64,000 nt of DNA from an uncultured Flavobacteriaceae bacterium (GTDB lineage: Bacteria; Bacteroidota; Bacteroidia; Flavobacteriales; Flavobacteriaceae). Where the stretch lies: contig CANKZQ010000005.1 of NCBI GenBank assembly GCA_947488345.1, forward strand, positions 223,909 through 287,908, read 5' to 3'. A program made the translations under genes and the position numbers. Below the pieces are notes generated by a model. It made no database searches. It was not told the origin of the DNA and was given only the letters and a program-made list of their open reading frames with translations. The first letter of the stretch is position 1; the number at the start of each line of letters is the position of its first letter. Below, piece after piece: positions 46,440-55,356 of this stretch.

Positions 46440-47012
46440 ATGAAAAGTATTGTAATTTTTGCTTCTGGTTCTGGAACGAATGCCGAGAACATCATAAAGT
46501 ATTTTAATCATAGTGCTGTTGCCACTGTTGTTCAAGTGCTTACTAACAATCAGCATGCCAAAGTTTTGGATAGGTCTAAAAAGCTAAATGTCAGAACTTT
46601 AGTATTTGATAAAAAAGACTTTCTTCTTGAGAGCACCATATTGAATGTACTAAAGAAAGAAGCTGATTTTATCGTTCTTGCCGGATTTTTATGGCGAGTG
46701 CCGGCGAAGATTGTTGCTGCTTTTCCCAACAGAATTATAAATATTCATCCTGCATTATTACCAAAATACGGAGGTAAAGGAATGTATGGCATGAATGTAC
46801 ACAATGCTGTTGTTGAAAATAAGGAAAAAGAAACTGGAATTACGATTCATTACGTCAATGAAAACTATGACGAAGGAGCAATTATTTTTCAAGCGAAGGT
46901 GTTGGTTGAATCAAATGATACTCCGAAAGAAGTGGCGGAAAAAATTCATGAGTTAGAATATGAACATTTTCCAAAAGTTATAGAACAAGTTATACTAAAA
47001 TCAAATGGCTAA
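46440..47012 (+). CDS. purN: phosphoribosylglycinamide formyltransferase
   Basis: 190 aa. Third step of purine synthesis, transferring formyl from 10-formyl-THF. The N-terminal IVIFASGSGTNAENI binds the phosphate, IINIHPALLPKYGG holds the catalytic Asn and His, and the DEGAI near residue 140 follows the active-site Asp. It is divergent from acpP and overlaps the next gene by 8 nt. Confidence 0.94.
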   Translation: MKSIVIFASGSGTNAENIIKYFNHSAVATVVQVLTNNQHAKVLDRSKKLNVRTLVFDKKDFLLESTILNVLKKEADFIVLAGFLWRVPAKIVAAFPNRIINIHPALLPKYGGKGMYGMNVHNAVVENKEKETGITIHYVNENYDEGAIIFQAKVLVESNDTPKEVAEKIHELEYEHFPKVIEQVILKSNG

Positions 47013-47634
47013 AAGAAAATTTTACGTTGTTTGGAAAGGGCATAAAACAGGAGTTTTCAATACTTGGAATGAGTGTAAACGATATATTGATGGCTTTACT
47101 GGTGCCCAGTATAAATCCTTTTTAAGTGAAGACGAAGCAAAGATTGCTTTCACGAAAACATATGAGGAGTATAGGGGTAAAAGCACCAAAAAACCAACGT
47201 TAACTGCGGCTGAATTAAAAGCTATTGGTGATCCCATATTAAATAGTATTGCTGTAGATGGGGCCTGCAACAACAAAGGCGATGCTGAATATAAAGGAGT
47301 GTATACCGATACTGGAACGGAGCTTTTTTTAGAAGGACCATTTAAAGAAGGAACGAATAATATTATGGAGTTTTTGGCATTGGTGCATGCCTTAGCCTTT
47401 TGTAAAAAGCATAAAATTGATTTGCCCATTTATTCTGATAGTAGAATTGCCATGAATTGGGTTCAGAAAAAATATATCAATACCAAAGTTAAACCAAGTC
47501 ATGCCAACCGAAAGCTATTTGAATTGATGGGTAGAGCCTTAAAATGGCTCAAATCGAATAGTTATAACAATAAGATCTTAAAATGGGAAACCAAGGCTTG
47601 GGGCGAAATCCCCGCTGACTTTGGCAGGAAATGA
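47005..47634 (+). CDS. ribonuclease HI with N-terminal viroplasmin (hybrid-binding) domain
   Basis: 209 aa. Residues 1-45 form a viroplasmin/HBD domain (KFYVVWKGHKTGVFNTW; GAQYKSF), which binds RNA-DNA hybrids. The RNase HI domain starts at IAVDGACNNKG (catalytic Asp about 88), with Glu in NNIMEFLALV, Asp in IYSDSRIA and a final Asp in EIPADFG. This form, known from eukaryotic RNase H1, is common in Bacteroidota. Start overlaps purN. Confidence 0.9.
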   Translation: MAKRKFYVVWKGHKTGVFNTWNECKRYIDGFTGAQYKSFLSEDEAKIAFTKTYEEYRGKSTKKPTLTAAELKAIGDPILNSIAVDGACNNKGDAEYKGVYTDTGTELFLEGPFKEGTNNIMEFLALVHALAFCKKHKIDLPIYSDSRIAMNWVQKKYINTKVKPSHANRKLFELMGRALKWLKSNSYNNKILKWETKAWGEIPADFGRK

Positions 47635-47704
47635 ACCATTTTCAATGAATACTTAATCTCTTTTGCATCGAAAAGATCCTATTGCATAAGACTATGAGTT
47701 TAGA

Positions 47705-47740
47705 TAAAAAAAAGACGCCAAATAGGGCGTCTTTTTTTTT
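47705..47740. terminator. rho-independent terminator after the RNase H gene
   Basis: GACGCC (47714-47719) pairs with GGCGTC (47726-47731), extended by A/T pairs, loop of about 6 nt, with a T-run on the plus side and an A-run that would give a T-run on the minus side. It can serve both convergent transcripts. Confidence 0.9.
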
Positions 47741-47754
47741 ATCTATTTTATAGA

Positions 47755-48810
47755 TTAATTTATCATTGAAGCTCTTGCTCCACCTGATGTGAAAATTGCT
47801 CTCATTCTATTCCGTTGGCCGTCAGTAAACATGTACATGCAGGCATCGTTGGTGTAGTCCATATAGTTCATAGTCATATCAGGTGATTTGCAGCTTGTTG
47901 ATGGGAATGAAGGGCACCCACCATTAGATGCACCAGCTGTTGGTGTATCTGTTACAAAATCATCTCTATTACATCTTCCATCACCCCAAATATGACGTAA
48001 ATTAAGGTAGTGTCCAACCTCATGCGTGGCGGTTCTGCCTAAGCCGAAAGCTCCACTGGTATTTCCGAAAAAGTCACCACCCAATACGATACCATCGGTT
48101 GAAAGGCTACCTCCAGGAAATTGGGCATATCCTAAAATGCTACCACCAATATTACATACCCAAATGTTCAAATGAGTTTCTGGTGTTATTGGGGGATAAG
48201 CAGTCTTCACGGCATCATTTGTACCCCACGAAGAACGCGAATCATTATGTCTAAAAACACCTGCTACAGAAAAACTGAAACCAGCATCAGTGGCGTCATT
48301 TTCAAAAGTTGTTCCAGATGGGAGTTGATTCGTATTGGTATTTCTAAAGTCAGCATTTAATGTTGCCATTTGAGAATTAACTTGACCATCAGAGATTGAG
48401 TTGGCATTAGGATATACTATGTGTATGTATACGGGTATATTAATAATACCTAAGCCATCTTCTATTGGCAATACATCAACATCACCACTTCCGCCATTAC
48501 CACCTGGTTTACCACCACCATTACCATTTGGCTTTCCTTTAGCAGCAATAAATTTTCTAGTATTGTATTCTACATTATACATTTTTTTGAATAAACCTGG
48601 ATTTTCTTTTATTTGTCTGTTCAAAACCTTCATAGAGTGGCATCGATCTAAATCATTTCCATTCTTAGTAGATTCTTCATCTTCTGACTCAACATAAAAG
48701 TCACTCATGTCTATTGATTTTTCTTGGTTTAAATTTATTCCGTCGGAATCTTCTTGACAAGACACAAGAAGTAGTGCAAGGGTAGCTAGCCCTAGAATCA
48801 TTTTTTTCAT
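47755..48810 (-). CDS. secreted zinc metalloprotease, M43 (pappalysin/cytophagalysin-like), lipoprotein
   Basis: 351 aa. Lipoprotein signal ends at C18 (LLLVSC). An acidic N-terminal region and a Gly/Asn/Lys/Pro-rich linker (about 91-110) precede the catalytic domain with H263-E-V-G-H267-x5-H273 (HEVGHYLNLRH) and the Met-turn (MNYMDYTND). Metzincin family M43B; degrades extracellular proteins. No C-terminal sorting domain of type IX secretion was seen; surface display would be through the lipid anchor. Confidence 0.9.
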   Translation of the reverse strand: MKKMILGLATLALLLVSCQEDSDGINLNQEKSIDMSDFYVESEDEESTKNGNDLDRCHSMKVLNRQIKENPGLFKKMYNVEYNTRKFIAAKGKPNGNGGGKPGGNGGSGDVDVLPIEDGLGIINIPVYIHIVYPNANSISDGQVNSQMATLNADFRNTNTNQLPSGTTFENDATDAGFSFSVAGVFRHNDSRSSWGTNDAVKTAYPPITPETHLNIWVCNIGGSILGYAQFPGGSLSTDGIVLGGDFFGNTSGAFGLGRTATHEVGHYLNLRHIWGDGRCNRDDFVTDTPTAGASNGGCPSFPSTSCKSPDMTMNYMDYTNDACMYMFTDGQRNRMRAIFTSGGARASMIN

Positions 48811-49061
48811 CTTAATTTGATTGATTTTTGGTTAATAATTAAGTTCTCCTATTAATTTTAAGATTCGCAAATATATAAGAATTAAACAAAAAAGCATGAA
48901 TTTGTTTAATTTTTAAACATTATTATTATGATATTAGTAAAATTTTAAGGCTTTATTAACAATGTTGATCAAGCTTTTTAATGAGTAAATAAAGGGTTTG
49001 TCATTTTTTTAAGATGAAAAATTGAAATTTATTAACAATAAAAACAATCTGAGGAAAATAA

Positions 49062-49712
49062 TTAGTTTTCTTGTTTGATACATTGCATTAACGCAATATT
49101 ATCTTTATCATAAAAGGTGAGCTTATCTTCGAGTTTATAGGTCGTAGCTTTCGACAAACATTCAAAATAAGCTTTTTCGATAGCCATATCGGTACAATAC
49201 ATTTTGGTCATCATACTTAGCTCAAAAGCTATCTTGTCTCCCGTCAAGGTATACATAGCATTGTAACTATTGCAGCCAGCATTACCAGAGATATTTCCAT
49301 CTTTAAAGGTCATCGTAGGCTGTTTTGTCAGAGAATCCATACCAATCATGCTGTTTACTTGCCATGTTCCCGTATAACTGCTATCAAGTGTTAACTTGGC
49401 AGATGTTTTTTCCTCTTGTTCGAAGATTAACTTGATGAATTTATAATTAAAAACAGCACCATCAGAGGTCGGATTTTTAATCTTACTAATTTTCACTTCA
49501 ATTTTTTGCAAGAAGCCATCTTTATGTTCAAAACCTTCGATGTCATTATTGAGTACAGTCCATTCATCTTCTTGATTTTCTTTTACTTGAAGACATTTTT
49601 CAGTCGAGTTGCTTTCACAATCAGCTAAGGTGCTTGCCACATAAATAACTTTATTTTTATCACATGAGCTAGTAAATATCAAAAGGACAATTAGGGAGAG
49701 GATTCTAGACAT
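49062..49712 (-). CDS. META-domain lipoprotein (HslJ-like)
   Basis: 216 aa. Lipoprotein signal with cysteine at residue 17 (FTSSC). The N-terminal part (about 25-105) is undefined; the C-terminal META domain starts at TGTWQVNSMIGMD and includes the diagnostic SGNAGCNSYNAMYTL. META domains occur in HslJ-type envelope proteins connected with stress or novobiocin tolerance; function here is unknown. The 251-bp gap to the protease gene is AT-rich with no gene. Confidence 0.85.
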   Translation of the reverse strand: MSRILSLIVLLIFTSSCDKNKVIYVASTLADCESNSTEKCLQVKENQEDEWTVLNNDIEGFEHKDGFLQKIEVKISKIKNPTSDGAVFNYKFIKLIFEQEEKTSAKLTLDSSYTGTWQVNSMIGMDSLTKQPTMTFKDGNISGNAGCNSYNAMYTLTGDKIAFELSMMTKMYCTDMAIEKAYFECLSKATTYKLEDKLTFYDKDNIALMQCIKQEN

Positions 49713-49724
49713 AACTTGTTGGTT

Positions 49725-50939
49725 TTAAGAAAGCATGGTTTTAGCGCGTTTTACCGCTTCTGCTAATTTAACAATTTCTTCTTTAGTATTATAAAATGCA
49801 AAAGATGCACGAACTGTGCCAGGAATTTTATAGAAGTCCATAATAGGTTGAGCACAATGATGTCCTGTGCGAACTGCGATCCCTAGTTTATCAATGATGG
49901 TTCCAATATCGTACGGATGAATACCTTCGATATTGAACGAGATAACTGATGTTTTATGAACAGATGTTCCGTAAATTTTCAATCCTTCGATGGCTAGTAA
50001 TTGTTCAGTACCAAAATCTAAAAGCTCTTTTTCATACGCAGCAATAGCATCAAAACCAATGTCATTCATATAATCTAAGGCGACACCAAAAGCAATGCCA
50101 CCAGCAATATTTGGCGTGCCAGCTTCAAATTTATGTGGTAAATCTGCATAGGTAGTTTTCTCGAATGTAACCTCTTTTATCATTTCTCCACCACCTTGAT
50201 ATGGAGGTAATTTATTGAGCCATTCTTGTTTTCCGTAAAGGATACCAATACCAGTTGGTCCGCATATCTTATGGGCCGAAGCCACATAAAAATCTACATC
50301 AAGTGCTTGAACGTCTGGTTTTATATGGGGGCACGCTTGTGCACCATCGATCAAAATAGCGGCCCCTACATGGTGGGCTTTTTGAATGATTTCTTCAATG
50401 GGATTTATAGTACCTAAGGCATTCGAAATGTGATTTACGAATACGAGTTTTGTCTTGGTGCTAAGCAAGGAGTCAAATGTATCCATTCGAAGTTCGCCTT
50501 CTTCGTTCATTGGGATTACCTTTAAAACGGCTCCAGTGCGTTCACAAAGCATTTGCCAAGGAACAATATTTGAGTGATGCTCTAGGGCAGATACCATAAC
50601 TTCATCTCCTTCTTTTAGAAAGGACGAAAATCCAGTGGCTACTAAATTGATACTGTGCGTAGTTCCCGAAGTAAAGATAATTTCATGAGACGCTTTCGCA
50701 TTAAAATGACGCTGAATTTTCAAACGCGCTTCTTCATAAGCATCGGTAGCTTCTTGACTCAAGGTATGGACACCACGATGAATGTTGGCGTTATAATTAG
50801 AATAATAATCAACGATAGCATCGATAACTACTTGTGGTGTTTGCGAAGTGGCGGCATTGTCAAAATAAACCAAAGGTTTACCATTAACTTCTCGTTTTAA
50901 AATAGGAAAATCTGCTCTAATTTTCTGAATGTCTAACAT
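49725..50939 (-). CDS. sufS: SufS, cysteine desulfurase
   Basis: 404 aa group II cysteine desulfurase. PLP lysine K224 (ASAHKICGPTG), catalytic C362 (TGHHCAQPIMDF), and the PLP-contacting HHSNIVPWQ (121-129) are intact. Supplies persulfide sulfur for Fe-S assembly. It is cut off from sufABCD by two plus-strand genes and has its own promoter. No sufE is seen in the window. Confidence 0.95.
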   Translation of the reverse strand: MLDIQKIRADFPILKREVNGKPLVYFDNAATSQTPQVVIDAIVDYYSNYNANIHRGVHTLSQEATDAYEEARLKIQRHFNAKASHEIIFTSGTTHSINLVATGFSSFLKEGDEVMVSALEHHSNIVPWQMLCERTGAVLKVIPMNEEGELRMDTFDSLLSTKTKLVFVNHISNALGTINPIEEIIQKAHHVGAAILIDGAQACPHIKPDVQALDVDFYVASAHKICGPTGIGILYGKQEWLNKLPPYQGGGEMIKEVTFEKTTYADLPHKFEAGTPNIAGGIAFGVALDYMNDIGFDAIAAYEKELLDFGTEQLLAIEGLKIYGTSVHKTSVISFNIEGIHPYDIGTIIDKLGIAVRTGHHCAQPIMDFYKIPGTVRASFAFYNTKEEIVKLAEAVKRAKTMLS

Positions 50940-50979
50940 GAATTCTTTTTTAGAATCTACTGAGATATTGATACTTGTA

Positions 50980-51008
50980 CAAAATTACGAAACAAACCAT
51001 AAATTCAA
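50980..51008 (-). promoter_or_regulatory. promoter of sufS
   Basis: Minus strand: TTG (51008-51006), 18 nt, TAATTTTG (50987-50980). Exact consensus, 40 nt before the sufS ATG. Confidence 0.65.
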
Positions 51009-51047
51009 TTGATTAATTTATATTTGTTTGTATTAATATAAACGATC

Positions 51048-52397
51048 ATGATGTCAGTGAAAAAGTCACTTAAATATATAGTACTGCTACTAATTTTAGT
51101 ATTGGGTTATGTGGTGTATAGCCAATATCCGAGGTTGAATATCCTTTCGGGATATTCGGCTAAAAATATGAGTTCATCTGTCTTTGTGGCCGGAAGGGAT
51201 GCCGACTTTACGGATGAGACGGATAACAATTTTGCTCCTGTACATATCGCCGATGACGAGGTAAATTATGATGGTAAATTTGTAGAAACTTCTGTGTACG
51301 GTTTGATGAAAAGAAAGGCCATCTATCGTGAAGGTTTGGGTAGTGTTTTAGTGACTGATGGTTTTGATGAAAGCCAAACTTTTCTCAAACCTAGAAGAAT
51401 ACGACGAATGTATGATACTATTATGTCATTCCCATATTATGGTTCTGAAGATCAGGTTGATACTTTGTTTTCCAATGTGAATTATAAAACCCTAACGGAA
51501 GTGGTAGATAATGCATTTGATTCTGTCAAAAAAACGCGCGCTGTCTTGGTGATATATAAGGATCAGATTATTGCAGAAAAGTATGGCGAAGGGTTTGATA
51601 AGGATTCTAAAATTTTAGGTTGGTCAATGACAAAAAGCATTACATCGACGTTATATGGAGTTTTGCAAAAGCAAGGTAAGCTCGATGTGAATGATAAGGC
51701 ACCAATAGCGTCTTGGCAAAATGATGATCGTTCGGAAATAACCATTAATAACTTATTGCAAATGAATAGTGGTTTAGAGTGGTCTGAGAATTATGATAAG
51801 ATTTCTGATGCTACAAAAATGCTCTTTCTTGCTGAAGATATGGGAAAGGTGCAAGAAAATAAGAAACTTTCAGGGAAGCCTAATGAGTTATGGAATTATT
51901 CATCTGGAACAACCAATTTGTTGTCAAACATATTGCGGAGCTACTTCGACACGCATCAGGCGTATTTAGATTTTTGGTATGCCGAATTGATAGATAAAAT
52001 CGGAATGCATTCTATGTTGGTAGAAACGGACTTGTCGGGTAATTATGTTGGATCTTCTTACGGATGGGCAACCCCTAGAGATTGGGCAAAACTCGGATTG
52101 TTATACTTGCATAAAGGGAATTGGAACGGCACGCAAATTTTTGACGAATCTTGGGTTGAGTATGCAACCGCGCCAACCAATACTTCTGATGGGAGATATG
52201 GAGCGCAAATATGGTTAAATGCGGGAGGGTATTATCCGGATGCTCCTAGAGAATTGTATTCCTTTAACGGATATCAAGGGCAGCGTGTTTTCATTATTCC
52301 TTCGAAAGATTTGGTGATTGTAAGAATGGGTTTAGCTGGAGGAGATTACTTTGATTTTAATAATTTTTTAAAAGAAGTTATTCCAACGATTAATTAA
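51048..52397 (+). CDS. serine hydrolase, beta-lactamase class C / esterase-like, membrane-anchored
   Basis: 449 aa. One N-terminal membrane helix (about residues 8-26), then an extracytoplasmic domain with the S193-M-T-K196 nucleophile motif, a Tyr motif (WNYSSGTTNLL) and a later GYQGQRVF where the KTG-like triad is expected. The family includes class C beta-lactamases, DD-peptidases, esterases and 6-aminohexanoate hydrolases (to which the domain order is closest). Two adjacent Met (51048, 51051) can start. Divergent from sufS. Confidence 0.87.
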   Translation: MMSVKKSLKYIVLLLILVLGYVVYSQYPRLNILSGYSAKNMSSSVFVAGRDADFTDETDNNFAPVHIADDEVNYDGKFVETSVYGLMKRKAIYREGLGSVLVTDGFDESQTFLKPRRIRRMYDTIMSFPYYGSEDQVDTLFSNVNYKTLTEVVDNAFDSVKKTRAVLVIYKDQIIAEKYGEGFDKDSKILGWSMTKSITSTLYGVLQKQGKLDVNDKAPIASWQNDDRSEITINNLLQMNSGLEWSENYDKISDATKMLFLAEDMGKVQENKKLSGKPNELWNYSSGTTNLLSNILRSYFDTHQAYLDFWYAELIDKIGMHSMLVETDLSGNYVGSSYGWATPRDWAKLGLLYLHKGNWNGTQIFDESWVEYATAPTNTSDGRYGAQIWLNAGGYYPDAPRELYSFNGYQGQRVFIIPSKDLVIVRMGLAGGDYFDFNNFLKEVIPTIN

Positions 52398-52432
52398 AAG
52401 CGAAAATTGTCGATTTGAAAAATAGAAATTTA

Positions 52433-53098
52433 ATGAAAACTACTTTTTCTAAATTGTATAAACCAATAGATGTTTTGACCTGGAAAAGGAAGGAGCATTT
52501 CGAGAAGTGGAGAAATTTTGACGAGCCATTTCACGGAATTGTTGTAAAATTAGACCTTACAAATTGTCAGTTATTTTGTGATGAGGCTCATTGCAAAGTT
52601 TTTGAAAGATATATGTATCATTTTGTTCATGCGTTGAATCATGTTGAGCCTATGAAGTATCGATTGGTAAACGATGAGCCTGTTGTTTTTGATGAAGTTT
52701 TAAGTGGGTTGGTTGTCATGAGGCCGGATGCTACATTTGCATACGGTCAATTAATTAAAATGAATGATTTTGCTCAATTTAGAGAACAATTAAACTTAGA
52801 GAAGAAACGGGTAATCGATCGAGGTACAATTCATGATATTGAGAGATTACAAAACATTACACATTTTTCAGTTTTACCATGGACAGATTTTATAGGTCTT
52901 TCGCATGCGCGCAATTATGGTGACAATGATTCTATTCCAAAAATCACATTTGGAAAAATCACAAAGAATAATGGAAGGTATTCAATGCCATTGTCGATTC
53001 ATGTGCACCATGCTCTTGTAGACGGAAAAGATGTTGCAGATTTTATAAATGTTTTTCAAAAATTGTTGGATGAAAATCGAGTTAGCGAAAAATTTTAG
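52433..53098 (+). CDS. chloramphenicol acetyltransferase-family (CatA-like) acyltransferase
   Basis: A TTG at 52415 is in frame, but the ATG at 52433 (MKTTFSKLYKPIDVLTWKRKEHFEKW) is the likely start; 221 aa. CAT fold: catalytic His pair in SIHVHHALVDGKDV (H193 as the base) and the core SVLPWTDFIGLSHARN. Length equals type A CAT (about 215-220). It could acetylate chloramphenicol or another hydroxylated substrate; chromosomal CAT-like genes are frequent in Bacteroidota and resistance is not implied. It follows the serine hydrolase with a 35-nt gap. Confidence 0.88.
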   Translation: MKTTFSKLYKPIDVLTWKRKEHFEKWRNFDEPFHGIVVKLDLTNCQLFCDEAHCKVFERYMYHFVHALNHVEPMKYRLVNDEPVVFDEVLSGLVVMRPDATFAYGQLIKMNDFAQFREQLNLEKKRVIDRGTIHDIERLQNITHFSVLPWTDFIGLSHARNYGDNDSIPKITFGKITKNNGRYSMPLSIHVHHALVDGKDVADFINVFQKLLDENRVSEKF

Positions 53099-53102
53099 CT
53101 AA

Positions 53103-53145
53103 TAAAAATATTCTATTGAAATTATTAGTTCAATATATTTTTACT
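53103..53145. terminator. weak terminator-like hairpin between the CAT-like gene and sufD
   Basis: TATTGAA (53114-53120) pairs with TTCAATA (53129-53135), loop ATTATTAG, flanked by A- and T-rich runs. AT-only stem, so the call is weak. The rest of the 169-bp gap shows nothing. Confidence 0.4.
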
Positions 53146-53267
53146 ATTACAAAAGATTAATTACCATGTTTTTGTGCAAACGATCCGACAGTTTTAGTGC
53201 TAGTTGTCATATTCTCTCCTAAAGTCTCTTAAAACGCCTTAAATGAAGAAATCGACAAAAATCAGCC

Positions 53268-54590
53268 TTATAAATCAAAGCCTAAATCAACTCCTAATTT
53301 TTTGGCAATCAATTTTGTAATTCTCGTTTTTAATTCAGGAATTTTTATTTTTTCTAAGGCATCATTTGCAAATGCATATAACAAAAGTCCGTTAGCTTCT
53401 TTTTTAGGAATACCTCGAGAACGCATATAAAAAAGTGCATCAGAGTCTAATTGTCCAATAGTACATCCATGAGAACATTTGACATCATCGGCGAAAATTT
53501 CTAGTTGAGGTTTAGCATTAATAGTAGCGCCATCATCAATTAATATGTTGTTGTTTTGCTGAAAAGCGTTCGTTTTTTGAGCTTCTTTTTCAACGATCAC
53601 CTTACCATTGAAAACACCTGTGGATTTATCAAAATAAATACCCTTGTATAGCTCATGACTTTCGCAATTTGGATGTTTGTGCATCACTAATGTATGGTTG
53701 TCAACAAGCTGCTTGTCACCGATAATGGAGATTCCGTTAAGGGTAGAATCAATATATTCGCCCTCTTGAAAAAACTCTAAGTTATTTCGTGTTAGGTTTC
53801 CTCCAAAAGAAAAGGTATTAACTGAAACATGACTATGTTGCTTTTGTTGGACATAGGTATTGTCTATTAAAGATGCTGATTTTTCATCATTTTGAATCTT
53901 GTAATAGTCAATAATGGAATTTTTATTGGCGAAAATTTCGGTCACCGAATTTGTCAATACAACGTTACCGCTGAGACTTTGATGGCGTTCTATGATCTGC
54001 ACATGCGAATTTTCTCCTACAACAATCAAATTTCTAGGTTGTAATAATAATTCAGCTTCATTACCAGTAGAAAAATGTATAATTTGTATTGGTTTAGGAA
54101 CGACTGTACTTTTCGGAATATGAATATAGGCACCTTCTTTTGAAAAAGCAGTATTTAACGAAGTGATGCTGCTCTTCTTTGCGGCGATGGTGTTAAAAAA
54201 ATGATCTACAACAGTCTTATATTTCGGTTGTTTAAGTGCAGCAGAAAGCAAGCAAATATCGTAACCATCATGAGAGGTCTCTGATAAAAATGAGCTATAA
54301 ACCCCATCTATAAAAACAATTTTATATGAATCTATTTCATGTAAAAAATATTTTTTTACAGTTGCAAATTCAATCGCTGACTCACCTTCAGGGAATACAT
54401 TGTAATCGTGTTTTAAAATCGACTTTAACGATGTGTATTTCCACTCTTCGTCTTTCTTTGATGGAAATCCATGCTGCTCGAAATGATCAAAGGCATTCGA
54501 ACGTATATCATGAACATTGCTGTCGGTGTCTACACTTACCTTGTTTTCAAAAGCTAAGAAAGAAGCTACTAATTTTTCTTTTAATTCCAT
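53268..54590 (-). CDS. sufD: SufD, Fe-S scaffold complex subunit
   Basis: 440 aa. SufB/SufD beta-helix protein with the family end CSHGCTIGQLDSDALFYMRSRGIPKKEA (catalytic-region Cys and His present) and N-terminal PSKKDEEWKYTSLK. Works with SufB and SufC in cluster assembly. It follows sufC with a 6-nt gap and ends the operon. Confidence 0.94.
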   Translation of the reverse strand: MELKEKLVASFLAFENKVSVDTDSNVHDIRSNAFDHFEQHGFPSKKDEEWKYTSLKSILKHDYNVFPEGESAIEFATVKKYFLHEIDSYKIVFIDGVYSSFLSETSHDGYDICLLSAALKQPKYKTVVDHFFNTIAAKKSSITSLNTAFSKEGAYIHIPKSTVVPKPIQIIHFSTGNEAELLLQPRNLIVVGENSHVQIIERHQSLSGNVVLTNSVTEIFANKNSIIDYYKIQNDEKSASLIDNTYVQQKQHSHVSVNTFSFGGNLTRNNLEFFQEGEYIDSTLNGISIIGDKQLVDNHTLVMHKHPNCESHELYKGIYFDKSTGVFNGKVIVEKEAQKTNAFQQNNNILIDDGATINAKPQLEIFADDVKCSHGCTIGQLDSDALFYMRSRGIPKKEANGLLLYAFANDALEKIKIPELKTRITKLIAKKLGVDLGFDL

Positions 54591-54596
54591 CTCAAA

Positions 54597-55334
54597 TTAT
54601 TTCAACCAATCATATCCTTTTGCCTCCAATTCCAAAGCTAATTCTTTACCTCCAGATTTCACTATTTTTCCGTCATGGAGCACATGTACATAATCAGGAA
54701 CTATATATTCTAATAAGCGCTGATAGTGCGTAATAAGCACCACGGCATTGTCTTGACTTTTTAATTTGTTTACCCCGTTTGCCACAACTTTTAGAGCGTC
54801 AATATCAAGTCCAGAATCAGTCTCATCTAATATGGACAATTTAGGCTCAAGCATCGCCATTTGAAAAATTTCATTTCTCTTTTTCTCACCACCAGAAAAG
54901 CCTTCATTTAACGATCTGGATAGAAATTTTCTATCAATATCTAGAAGTTCAGCTTTCTCACGAATTTTCTGTAACATTTCCTTTGCAGGAAGTTCGTCAA
55001 GACCATTAGCTTTGCGACTTTCGTTGATCGCCGTCTTGATAAAATTAGTGACCGTTACACCAGGAATTTCAATAGGATATTGAAACGATAAGAACACTCC
55101 TTTGTGGGCACGTTCTTCAGGTGCTAGCTCCTCCAGGTCTTCATTATTCAATAGGATACTTCCTTCACTTACTTCATAGTCCTCACGACCGGCGATCACC
55201 GAAGCTAAAGTACTTTTACCAGAACCGTTTGGTCCCATTATCGCATGTACTTCGCCTGCTTTTACATTGAGATTGATTCCCTTAAGAATATCTTTGTCCT
55301 CTATTTTGGCGTGTAAATTATTTATTTCTAGCAT
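54597..55334 (-). CDS. sufC: SufC, Fe-S assembly ATPase
   Basis: 245 aa ABC-type ATPase. Walker A GPNGSGKST (about residues 35-43), signature FSGGEKKRNEI, Walker B LSILDETDSGLDIDAL and the H-loop (LITHYQR). Drives conformational change of SufBD. Separated from sufB by the metallo-beta-lactamase gene, which is unusual. Confidence 0.95.
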   Translation of the reverse strand: MLEINNLHAKIEDKDILKGINLNVKAGEVHAIMGPNGSGKSTLASVIAGREDYEVSEGSILLNNEDLEELAPEERAHKGVFLSFQYPIEIPGVTVTNFIKTAINESRKANGLDELPAKEMLQKIREKAELLDIDRKFLSRSLNEGFSGGEKKRNEIFQMAMLEPKLSILDETDSGLDIDALKVVANGVNKLKSQDNAVVLITHYQRLLEYIVPDYVHVLHDGKIVKSGGKELALELEAKGYDWLK

Positions 55335-55356
55335 GATATAATTATTGCTGTATTTT

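Noticed and set aside
51048..53098. Antibiotic-resistance island
   Set aside because: A class C-like serine hydrolase and a CAT-like gene lie together, but there are no mobile-element marks and base composition looks like the surroundings; both families have many non-resistance members.
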